A DNA stretch of 64,000 nucleotides from Cellulomonas sp. NTE-D12. GTDB taxonomy: Bacteria; Actinomycetota; Actinomycetes; Actinomycetales; Cellulomonadaceae. Positions 57,277 through 64,000 of this stretch are shown here, piece after piece; the first letter of the stretch is position 1; each line of letters opens with the position of its first letter. The notes below the pieces were generated by a model that saw only the letters and a program-made list of their open reading frames with translations, was not told the origin of the DNA and did no database searches. The DNA lies in NCBI RefSeq assembly GCF_027923705.1, contig NZ_AP026442.1, positions 2,542,001 through 2,606,000 of the forward strand. The letters run 5' to 3'. Made by a program: the position numbers and the translations under genes.

Positions 57277-57852
57277 ATGAGCACGATCCCGGCCGCCGGT
57301 CCGACGACGTACCTGCTGGTCGACGGCGAGAACATCGACGCGACGCTCGGATCCTCGATCCTCGGCGGACGGCCCAGCCCGGACCAGCGACCGCGGTGGG
57401 AACGGGTCCTGGCGTTCGCCGAGCAGCGCTGGGGTCAGCACGTGCGGGGCCTGTTCTTCCTCAACGCCTCCAGCGGCTCGCTGCCGATGTCGTTCGTGCA
57501 GGCGCTGCTGGCGATCGGCTTCCAGCCGATCCCGCTGGCGGGCGACGCCACCGAGAAGGTGGTCGACATCGGCATCAAGCGGATGCTCGACGCGATCGCC
57601 GAGCACGGTGGCGACGTCATGCTCGCCAGCCACGACGGCGACTTCGCGCCCGAGGTCCAGCGGCTCGTGGAGGGTGACCGCCGGGTCGGCCTGCTCGCCT
57701 TCCGCGAGTTCACCAGCACCGCGCTGGCCTCGCTGACCGCCAAGGGTCTGCAGACGTTCGACCTCGAGCTCGACGTCGCCGCCTTCAACGTGCAGCTGCC
57801 GCGCCTGCGCATCATCCCGCTCGACGAGTTCGATCCCACGCGCTACCTCTGA
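57277..57852 (+). CDS. NYN domain protein (PIN-like nuclease fold)
   Basis: A 191-residue protein with the NYN pattern: YLLVDGENIDATLG at the start (metal aspartate), KVVDIGIKRMLDAI with the second acidic position, and DVMLASHDGDFAPEVQRL with the third. The family is related to PIN-type RNases and is thought to process RNA. It is probably leaderless. Divergent from the MarR gene; no toxin-antitoxin partner is adjacent, so a housekeeping role is more likely. Confidence 0.85.
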   Translation: MSTIPAAGPTTYLLVDGENIDATLGSSILGGRPSPDQRPRWERVLAFAEQRWGQHVRGLFFLNASSGSLPMSFVQALLAIGFQPIPLAGDATEKVVDIGIKRMLDAIAEHGGDVMLASHDGDFAPEVQRLVEGDRRVGLLAFREFTSTALASLTAKGLQTFDLELDVAAFNVQLPRLRIIPLDEFDPTRYL

Positions 57853-57954
57853 CCGGTCGGTCGGGGCGCCGTACCGCACCCTCGCCCGGAGCGGACGCAG
57901 AGCGAGCGCGTGGCGCACTGGCTGCGGTGACGCGAGCGCGGCACAGTGTGGACC

Positions 57955-58506
57955 GTGCCCGAGGTGACGGTCGCGCTGCTGCGCGCGGTGAACGTCGGCG
58001 GCCGGACGGTCCGCAGCGCCGACCTGCGCGCCGCCGCCGCGGAGCTCGGTCATCAGCGCGTGGCGACGTACGCAGCCAGCGGCAACGCGGTGCTGGTCCC
58101 GTCACCCGACTCGAGTCCCGAGACGATCGGTCCGCGCCTGTCGCGGGCCCTGGGCCGGCTGTGCGGCTTCGCGGTGCCCGTGCTGACCAGGAGCGGGACG
58201 CAGTGGGACCGGCTGGTCGCGGACGTGCCGTTCACCGACCACGCCGCCGACGACCCGTCCCGGCTGACGGTCGTCTGCTGGGAGGGCACGCCCGACGAGG
58301 AGAGCGTCGGGACGTTCGACGCCGCCCGGTACGGCGAGGAGCAGGTCGCCTGGCACGGCGAGGAGACGTACGTCTACTACCCGCACGGCATCGGACGGTC
58401 CCGGCTGACGCTGGACGTGCTCTCGCGTGCCGCCGGCCGGGTGGGCACCGCGCGCAACTGGCGCACCGTGCTGGCGCTGCAGTCGCTGGTCGACGAGCGC
58501 CGCTGA
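57955..58506 (+). CDS. DUF1697 family protein
   Basis: A 183-residue protein of the DUF1697 family, whose function is unknown. It has the signature VALLRAVNVGGRTVR near the N-terminus, LRAAAAELG, ATYAASGNAVL, and RNWRTVLALQSL at the end. GTG 57955 was chosen: family members begin just before the ALLR motif, and CACAGT is seven bases upstream. GTG 57946 would overlap that box. Confidence 0.85.
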   Translation: MPEVTVALLRAVNVGGRTVRSADLRAAAAELGHQRVATYAASGNAVLVPSPDSSPETIGPRLSRALGRLCGFAVPVLTRSGTQWDRLVADVPFTDHAADDPSRLTVVCWEGTPDEESVGTFDAARYGEEQVAWHGEETYVYYPHGIGRSRLTLDVLSRAAGRVGTARNWRTVLALQSLVDERR

Positions 58507-58536
58507 CCTCCGCCCGGGTGGCTCCGGGGACGGCGC

Positions 58537-58542
58537 TAGCGT
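58537..58542 (+). promoter_or_regulatory. -10 element TAGCGT near HIT gene start
   Basis: TAGCGT is seven bases before ATG 58550, without a Shine-Dalgarno. It supports ATG over the in-frame GTG at 58541, which lies inside the box. Confidence 0.45.
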
Positions 58543-58549
58543 GAGCCTC

Positions 58550-58999
58550 ATGGCGACGCTCTTCACCCGGATCATCGACGGCGAGCTCCCCGGGCGGTTC
58601 GTCTGGGCGGACGACCAGGCCGTCGCCTTCGCGACGATCGCGCCGATCACCGACGGCCACGTCCTCGTCGTGCCACGTGCGGAGTACCCCGAGCTGACGG
58701 CCGCTCCGGACGATGTGCTGGCGCACCTCATCGCCGTGGCGAAGACCATCGGGCTCGCGCAGCAGGCGGTGTGGGGTGCTCCGCGCGCCGCCGTCCTCGT
58801 CGCCGGGTTCGAGGTGCCACACCTGCACCTGCACGTGCTGCCGGCGTGGGACGAGCGCAGCCTCACGTTCGCCAACGCCCGGACGGACGTGCTCCCGCAG
58901 CAGCTCGACGCCTCGGCGGAGGCGCTCCGGACGGGGCTGCGTGCTGCGGGGCACGCCGACCACGTTCCGGCCGCGCTGGGTTCGCCGGCGCTGGGCTAG
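58550..58999 (+). CDS. HIT family nucleotide hydrolase/transferase
   Basis: A 149-residue HIT protein. The catalytic motif EVPHLHLHVLPAW carries His91, His93 and His95; the N-terminus TLFTRIIDGELPGRFVWADD and TDGHVLVVPR are typical of the Hint branch acting on purine nucleotide phosphoramidates or dinucleotides. Natural substrate unknown. It is convergent with the epimerase gene, 12 bases away. Confidence 0.92.
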   Translation: MATLFTRIIDGELPGRFVWADDQAVAFATIAPITDGHVLVVPRAEYPELTAAPDDVLAHLIAVAKTIGLAQQAVWGAPRAAVLVAGFEVPHLHLHVLPAWDERSLTFANARTDVLPQQLDASAEALRTGLRAAGHADHVPAALGSPALG

Positions 59000-59011
59000 C
59001 CCCAGGGCCGG

Positions 59012-60109
59012 TCAGGGGCGTCGCTGGCGCCCGATGCCGGTCTTCGGAACCGGTCGTCCCCTCGCCGGGTGCCGCGGCACGTACCGGGGACGCAGCGGCG
59101 GGCTCGCGGTGCCGGCGCCGTCGGAGATGCCCCGCACCGCCTCCGCCAGGGTCGTCGCGGCGTCGCGTCCCGCCTGCCATCCGAGCTCGCGCCGAGCGCG
59201 CCCGGTGTCCAGGACCGGCGCCGCGAACGCCATGTCCAGCCAGCCCGGGCCGACCGGAACCAGGCGCAGGTGCCAACCGGCCGCGACCGCTGCCCGTGCG
59301 GCGGCCCGGGAGACCTCGACCACGCGCTCGGCGCCGACCAGCGGCGCGACGTCCTCCGCGTGCAGCACCCCGGGCGCCGCCACGTTGAACGGTCCGCTCA
59401 CCCTGCGGACCACGGCCTCGCGGTAGGCCGCGGCGACGTCGTCGGCGTGCACCACCTGCAGCCGCAGGCCGGCGGGCCACGGGAGCACCGGCACGTGGCC
59501 GAGCGCACGTTCGGGGAGGAACGGCCCGAAGAAGTACCGGCCGATCTCGCGGCCGGACGCCCGCTGGAAGATCAGCGCGGGCCGCAGCCGGGCGATCGCG
59601 AGGCTGGGCAGCCGCTGCACGGCCTCGTCCAGCATCCGCTCCACCGCCGCCTTGTCCACGCTGTACGACGACGACCGCACGCCGTCGGTCGGCCACTCCT
59701 CGGTGCGCGGCCGGTCACCCTCGGCGGGCGAGTAGGCGCCGACGGAGGACGCCACCACCAGCTGCGGGACCCCGGCCCGCCGCACGGCCTCCAGCACCCG
59801 ACGCGTCCCGACGACGTTGGTGGCGCGCAGCCGCGCGCGGTCGTGGCTCGGCTGGATCGCCCAGGCCAGGTGGACGACAGCATCCGCCCCGGTGACGACC
59901 TCGGTGAGCCGGTGCACGACCGGCTCGTCCGGACCGGAGGCCCCCAGGTCGACCCCCTGCCACGAGGCGATGTCGTACGGCGCGGGCGGCACCCGGTCGG
60001 GGACGCGCCGCGCGACGCCCACGACCGAGGTGACGGTGGCATCCGTCGCGAGGCGGCGCAGCAGCGCCGTGCCGACGTTGCCGCTGGCCCCGACGATGAC
60101 GACCCTCAT
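59012..60109 (-). CDS. NAD-dependent epimerase/dehydratase family protein
   Basis: A 365-residue extended short-chain dehydrogenase. It has VVIVGASGNVGTALLRRL (NAD loop), VVHLAWAIQPSHDRARLRATNVVGTRRVLEAV, VASSVGAYSPAEGD, and YSVDKAAVERML (Tyr and Lys of the active site). The C-terminal ~45 residues are Arg/Pro-rich and probably disordered. ATG 60109 puts the glycine loop at residue 7. Not linked to sugar genes here; the substrate is unknown. Confidence 0.87.
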   Translation of the reverse strand: MRVVIVGASGNVGTALLRRLATDATVTSVVGVARRVPDRVPPAPYDIASWQGVDLGASGPDEPVVHRLTEVVTGADAVVHLAWAIQPSHDRARLRATNVVGTRRVLEAVRRAGVPQLVVASSVGAYSPAEGDRPRTEEWPTDGVRSSSYSVDKAAVERMLDEAVQRLPSLAIARLRPALIFQRASGREIGRYFFGPFLPERALGHVPVLPWPAGLRLQVVHADDVAAAYREAVVRRVSGPFNVAAPGVLHAEDVAPLVGAERVVEVSRAAARAAVAAGWHLRLVPVGPGWLDMAFAAPVLDTGRARRELGWQAGRDAATTLAEAVRGISDGAGTASPPLRPRYVPRHPARGRPVPKTGIGRQRRP

Positions 60110-60275
60110 GAGCGCTGCCGATCGCCGACCGTGTCCACGCCGCTCCTCCCGGGCCCGGTCCGTCGCGGGCGCCTGCGGACCACGGTGACACCGCCCACTG
60201 CGTGTCGCATCCGGGCTGGCCACCACCGAGTGTGCCGACGCGCACGGCACCGATGCGGCCGACCCCGGACGCTGT

Positions 60276-60309
60276 GACGCCCCGTCTCCACCTGTGGAGA
60301 CGGGGCGTC
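60276..60309. terminator. Perfect 16 bp inverted repeat in divergent gap
   Basis: Arms GACGCCCCGTCTCCAC and GTGGAGACGGGGCGTC with only CT between them. It is terminator-like in strength but lies between two divergent genes, so it ends neither. It could belong to an unannotated small RNA or to a leader of the epimerase gene. No T-run on either strand. Confidence 0.5.
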
Positions 60310-60616
60310 CACGGGAGGCGTCTCGCCGGCACGAGACGTGGCGCGCTCCTGCACCCTGACGGGCGGTCCGGCTCTCGCCGCGACCCTCGACCCTCGAGCA
60401 GGGCCGGCACCCGCTCCCGGCCCGCCTCCTTTCTAGCACCACCTCTGAGGTCGCGCATAGGGAACGTCCGCCTCGGACCAAGAGACCTTCACGCTCGCAG
60501 CGAACAGCACCGTCCGCGCCACGAGGGGCGAGCCGGCCAGCGACCTGCATCGACAGAACGGTGACGGTCGGGTCACGATCAGGTCAACTGCGTCACACCG
60601 AAGGCCCCGCGGTCGT

Positions 60617-60622
60617 TAGCGT
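60617..60622 (+). promoter_or_regulatory. -10 element TAGCGT, leaderless start of DUF4349 gene
   Basis: TAGCGT is six bases before ATG 60629, without a Shine-Dalgarno sequence. Confidence 0.5.
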
Positions 60623-60628
60623 CTCGGC

Positions 60629-61675
60629 ATGCGTTCGTCGACGCCGCTGACCTGGACCTCCGTCTTCAGCCGCACGCGGTGGCGCCCCCGGCGTCGCGCG
60701 GGCGGCCTCGTGGTGGCGGCGCTGGTCGTGGGGCTCGTCGGGCTGGCCGGCGGGTGCTCGGCCGACCAGCGCTCCTCCTCGAGCTCCCAGCCGAACAGCG
60801 CTGCGCAGGGCGACGTCAACAAGGCGCAGGCCGGTGGCGGTGCCGCCGCGCCAGCAGCCGGCTCCAACGCGGCCGCCGGCGTCAACCGCCAGGTGGTGCA
60901 GACGGGCGAGCTGCACCTGACCGTGCCGGACCCGGTCGGCACCGTGACTCGGGTGCTCGCGGTCGTCGACCAGGCCGGCGGTCGGGTCGACGCGCACGAG
61001 GAGACGGGACGAGGGCCGGGGACCGCCGGCAGCGCCACGCTCACCGTGCGCGTCCCCGCGGCGCAGCTCGAGAAGACCGTCCAGACGCTGCGCAGCCTCG
61101 GGGACGTCACCTCCTTCACGCTGCAGGCGACCGACGTCACGGGGACGGCGGAGGACCTGGACGCGCGGATCGATGCGGCGCGGTTGTCCGTCGCACGCAT
61201 GCAGGACCTGATGTCGAAGGCCACGACCACGGCCGACCTGATCTCCACCGAGCAGGCGCTGTCGGAGCGCCAGGCAGCCCTCGAGCAGCTCCAGGGCCAG
61301 CGCGCGGTGCTGGCCGACCAGGTGGCGCTGTCGACGCTGCGGGTGGTGCTGACCTCCCCCGGGGAGGCTCCCGCGCCGAGGATCCAGCTGCACAGCTTCG
61401 CCGACGGCTGGTCCGCAGGCCTGAAGGCGCTCGGGGCCGTCGCCCGCGGCGCCCTCGTCGCCCTCGGAGTGGTGGGTCCGTGGCTCCTCGTGGCCGCGCT
61501 GGTGGCCGCTGCCGCGATCGCCGTCCGACGCGCGCTGCACCGGCGCCGCGGGGGAACCACGACACCGCCTCGTCCGGAGGAGCCCGGCGTCCCCTGGAGC
61601 CCCGGGGGTCCGACGAGTCCCGGCGGACCAGCTGTCCCGGCAGCGCCCATGCCGCAGGCTCCGCCGGTCCGATAG
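60629..61675 (+). CDS. DUF4349 domain lipoprotein
   Basis: A 348-residue surface lipoprotein. After a basic lead the signal segment ends in LAGGC (Cys about 43); a Ser/Ala-rich linker follows. The DUF4349 domain spans about 85-300: VVQTGELHLTVPDP, VDQAGGRVDAHEE, SATLTVRVPAAQLEKTVQTL, a central coiled coil (LDARIDAARLSVARM to ERQAALEQLQGQ), and a transmembrane helix (about 275-305). The cytoplasmic tail is Pro/Gly-rich. Function of the family unknown. Confidence 0.85.
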   Translation: MRSSTPLTWTSVFSRTRWRPRRRAGGLVVAALVVGLVGLAGGCSADQRSSSSSQPNSAAQGDVNKAQAGGGAAAPAAGSNAAAGVNRQVVQTGELHLTVPDPVGTVTRVLAVVDQAGGRVDAHEETGRGPGTAGSATLTVRVPAAQLEKTVQTLRSLGDVTSFTLQATDVTGTAEDLDARIDAARLSVARMQDLMSKATTTADLISTEQALSERQAALEQLQGQRAVLADQVALSTLRVVLTSPGEAPAPRIQLHSFADGWSAGLKALGAVARGALVALGVVGPWLLVAALVAAAAIAVRRALHRRRGGTTTPPRPEEPGVPWSPGGPTSPGGPAVPAAPMPQAPPVR

Positions 61676-61693
61676 AACCAAGCTGGACGATGC

Positions 61694-61712
61694 CGTCTCA
61701 GATGCAGAGACG
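61694..61712. terminator. Weak hairpin after DUF4349 gene
   Basis: CGTCTC-AGATGCA-GAGACG, a 6 bp perfect stem 18 bases after the stop. A modest terminator candidate. Confidence 0.3.
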
Positions 61713-61904
61713 ATCCTCGACCTCACGCCGGGCTGCGCCGCCGTCCGCAGCCTAAGGTCCCACTGGCTGCTGGCCATCCCGTCGTAACGTCCAGGCAAAG
61801 CAAGTGCTGGGCCGGGGCTTCCTCCCGGACCGCCTCGCAGCCCCGGCGCCGTGGCGGCAGCCGCCGCCGACCCGCCGGTGCCCCTTTCCGAAGAAGGAGC
61901 TGCC

Positions 61905-63815
61905 GTGAGCGTCACCACGTCCGCATCCCTGGCCGACGTCGCCCTGCCCGAGGGCGTCCGTGCCGCCCTCGAGGCGAGCCCGCGCCTGATCGTGCCGGAG
62001 AGCCGTGCCGAGCTCTACGAGCTGGCACTCGGCCCCGCAGGAGGCCCCAGCTTCACGGTGGAGTACGAGGTGGACGGGGCGCCCTACCCGGAGGCCACCG
62101 TCACCCGCTGCCGCAACGGAATCGCGGTCAACTACCTCGAGGACTACATGCGTCGGCGCGACCCCGACTGCATGCGCATCGCGGACGACCTGCCCACGGA
62201 CAAGCCCCGCTACCGCGACGTGTTCGGCGAGGCGTTCGCGCCGGTGAAGGCCGACACCCTCGAGTGGCTCGGCACGCAGGAGCTCGTCGTCGTCCCGTTC
62301 AAGGCCGGCGGCCCGGTGTACGGGTACCCGTCCGTGGCGATCGTCCCCGCCAACGCGGCCTTCTTCGCGCTGGTGCTGGTCGACCTGCAGGGCTGGGTGA
62401 CCTTCGACGAGATCGGGCCGTTCACGCCGCGGTCGATCCTGTACGTCGCACCGCCGTTCCGGCACACGCAGTTCGGCGGGCGCCAGGTGGTGGTGCACGA
62501 CCGCACCGACACGCTGCACGAGGTGTTCGCGTACAACCTGTACCCGGGACCGAGCGCCAAGAAGGGCGTGTTCTCGGTGCTGCTGGACATCGGCCAGCAC
62601 GAGGAGTGGATCACCGCCCACGCCTCGTCGGTGAAGGTCACGACGCCGTACGAGAACGAGACCGTGATCATGCACGAGGGCGCCTCCGGCGGCGGCAAGT
62701 CGGAGATGTGCCAGGAGATCCGGCGCGAGGACGACGGCCGCATCCTGGTCGGCACCAACGTCGTCCGCAACGAGCCGTACCACATCACCCTCGGCGAGAC
62801 GAGCGCCCTCGCTCCGGTGACGGACGACATGACGCTGTGCCACCCGTCGATCCAGAAGGGCGACCACCGGCTGGTCGTGGCCGACGCGGAGGCGGGCTGG
62901 TTCGTCCGCGTCGACAACATGACCAGCTACGGCGAGGACCCGGCGTTCGAGCGAGCGGTGATCGAGCCCCAGGAGCCCCTGGTGTTCCTGTCGATCGACG
63001 GTGTGGCCGACGCGACCGCGCTGCCGTGGGAGCACACGCTCGACTCGAACGGCAAGCGCTGCCCCAACCCGCGCGTGGTGATCCCCCGCCAGTTCGTCAA
63101 GAACGTGGTCAGCGAGCCCAAGAGCGTGGACGTGCGGACGTTCGGCGTCCGGATGCCGCTGTGCACGCGCGAGGCGCCCACCTACGGGGTGATGGGGATG
63201 ATGCACATCGTCCCGCCGTCGCTCGCCTGGGTGTGGCGGCTGATCGCGCCGCGCGGGGACAAGAACCCGTCCATCGGTGAGAGCGCCAAGGAGAAGTCGG
63301 CGATCTCGCACGGCGGGATGGTGGCCGAGGGCGTCGGGTCGTACTGGCCGTTCTCGACGGGGACCAAGGTGGGCTCGGCGAACCTGCTGCTCAAGCAGAT
63401 CGTCGAGATGGACCACACGCGGTACGTCCTCACCCCGAACCAGCACATCGGTGCCTACAAGGTCGGCTTCGCGGCCGAGTGGCTCACCCGTGAGTACCTC
63501 GCCCGCCGCGGCGGCGGCCGCATCGGCAAGGACCAGCTCGAGCCGGCGCGCTGCGCCCTGTTCGGCTACCGGCCGCGCGAGATCAAGATCGACGGTCAGC
63601 AGATCCGGCCGACGCTGCTCACGCCGGAGTCCCAGTCGCAGGTGGGTGTCGAGGCGTACGACGCCGGGGCAGCCATCCTCACCGGCTTCTTCAAGTCGGA
63701 GCTGGAGCAGTTCGCCACGGACGAGCTGGACCCGCTCGGCCGCCGGATCATCGATCTGGTGCTCAACGACGCCTCCGTCGCGGAGTACGAGGCCCTGACG
63801 CCGCTGTACATCTGA
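61905..63815 (+). CDS. DUF4914 family protein, PEPCK/HPr-kinase-like P-loop
   Basis: A 636-residue cytoplasmic protein of the DUF4914 family; function unknown. A P-loop VIMHEGASGGGKSEM lies about residue 255-269, with PEPCK-like kinase features (VTDDMTLCHPS, then RNEPYHITLGE). No membrane segment. GTG 61905 is set by AAGGAG five bases upstream; an in-frame start 18 codons earlier has no site. A strong hairpin follows the gene. The fold is similar to PEP carboxykinase or HPr kinase, so it may phosphorylate a small molecule or protein; this is inference. Confidence 0.82.
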   Translation: MSVTTSASLADVALPEGVRAALEASPRLIVPESRAELYELALGPAGGPSFTVEYEVDGAPYPEATVTRCRNGIAVNYLEDYMRRRDPDCMRIADDLPTDKPRYRDVFGEAFAPVKADTLEWLGTQELVVVPFKAGGPVYGYPSVAIVPANAAFFALVLVDLQGWVTFDEIGPFTPRSILYVAPPFRHTQFGGRQVVVHDRTDTLHEVFAYNLYPGPSAKKGVFSVLLDIGQHEEWITAHASSVKVTTPYENETVIMHEGASGGGKSEMCQEIRREDDGRILVGTNVVRNEPYHITLGETSALAPVTDDMTLCHPSIQKGDHRLVVADAEAGWFVRVDNMTSYGEDPAFERAVIEPQEPLVFLSIDGVADATALPWEHTLDSNGKRCPNPRVVIPRQFVKNVVSEPKSVDVRTFGVRMPLCTREAPTYGVMGMMHIVPPSLAWVWRLIAPRGDKNPSIGESAKEKSAISHGGMVAEGVGSYWPFSTGTKVGSANLLLKQIVEMDHTRYVLTPNQHIGAYKVGFAAEWLTREYLARRGGGRIGKDQLEPARCALFGYRPREIKIDGQQIRPTLLTPESQSQVGVEAYDAGAAILTGFFKSELEQFATDELDPLGRRIIDLVLNDASVAEYEALTPLYI

Positions 63816-63846
63816 GCTGCCGCACGCACGACGCGCGGTGGGACCG

Positions 63847-63882
63847 CGGACGGCCGCGCCCCCACAGGGGTGCGGCCGTCCG
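63847..63882 (+). terminator. Strong hairpin terminator after DUF4914 gene
   Basis: Stem of 16 pairs (arms CGGACGGCCGCGCCCC and GGGGTGCGGCCGTCCG, one G-U pair) with CACA loop, about 32 bases past the stop. No T-run, as usual for GC-rich genomes. Confidence 0.7.
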
Positions 63883-63957
63883 TCGCGCGCACGTACCCGG
63901 CGACGCGCCGGAGGGTGGTCCCGGGCACTGTCGGTGGTCCGACCTACCGTGGCGAGC

Positions 63958-64000
63958 ATGGCAACGAGCACCGTGGACACCGTCCGGATCGCACCCGGTC
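63958..64000 (+). CDS. Start of an unidentified CDS, runs off window
   Basis: ATG at 63958 begins MATSTVDTVRIAPG and is open to the edge. TACCGT lies seven bases before it, like other leaderless starts here, and it follows a terminator hairpin. Only 14 codons are visible, so the product cannot be named. Confidence 0.4.
   Translation, partial: MATSTVDTVRIAPG

Larger units (their letters stand above)
60110..60628. other. 519-base divergent intergenic region
   Basis: No gene is seen. It contains a perfect 16 bp hairpin at 60276-60309, a short palindrome ACCTC-T-GAGGT (60441-60451), and a small inverted repeat GTCCG-CCT-CGGAC near 60465. Open readings here have no credible starts or homology. 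Confidence 0.5.

Noticed and set aside
1..64000. tRNA, rRNA, CRISPR arrays, prophage or integrase genes
   Set aside because: No cloverleaf-like sequence, repeat-spacer pattern, phage gene or integrase motif was seen on either strand.

Overview
The window comes from a very GC-rich actinobacterium. The evidence is a WhiB1 regulator beside a PdtaS-type kinase (the same neighbours as in Mycobacterium tuberculosis), a coproporphyrin-type heme pair (ferrochelatase and HemQ), frequent GTG starts, many apparently leaderless genes, and an orphan EssC/EccC-like secretion ATPase. CebR/CelR-type operators and a CebE-like binding protein suggest a plant-polymer degrader of the Cellulomonas kind. This is inference: there is no rRNA here to confirm it. 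I saw no tRNA, rRNA, CRISPR array, transposase or prophage.

Region 1 (1-28,000) is a surface-glycan locus. It holds nucleotide-sugar enzymes (gmd, galE, rfbB), an FkbM methyltransferase, many glycosyltransferases, a Wzm/Wzt ABC exporter whose ATPase carries a Wzt-type C-terminal domain, GtrA flippase-like proteins, large membrane proteins and two LytR-CpsA-Psr (LCP) ligases. Embedded in it (10,460-14,558) is a three-gene minus-strand operon: an amidase, a lipoprotein and a lysozyme-like protein. Its first and last genes end in the same DUF4214 cassette, a 641-base direct repeat that differs at only two positions. purE and purK flank the second LCP gene.

Region 2 (28,000-38,800) is regulatory and secretory: a GtrA protein, a two-component system whose response regulator looks leaderless, a 1,294-residue EssC/EccC-like ATPase with no visible type VII partners, whiB1, pdtaS and a DUF2505 protein.

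Region 3 (38,800-55,900) is sugar uptake plus housekeeping. A CebEFG-like ABC operon is flanked by two closely related LacI regulators, and four CebR-like operators lie in the divergent gap. A second operon encodes a LacI regulator, a GH13 alpha-glucosidase, a binding protein and two permeases, with helically phased GCAAG repeats in front. Both ABC operons have a perfect 15-16 bp hairpin between the binding-protein gene and the first permease gene. Between the operons lie glutamate dehydrogenase, a META-domain protein, HemQ and ferrochelatase. A small cytoplasmic Ser/Thr kinase follows.

Region 4 (56,000-64,000) holds a flavodoxin-like protein, a MarR regulator, NYN, DUF1697 and HIT proteins, an NAD-dependent epimerase, a DUF4349 lipoprotein and a large DUF4914 P-loop protein followed by a strong hairpin. 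A gene start runs off the right edge.
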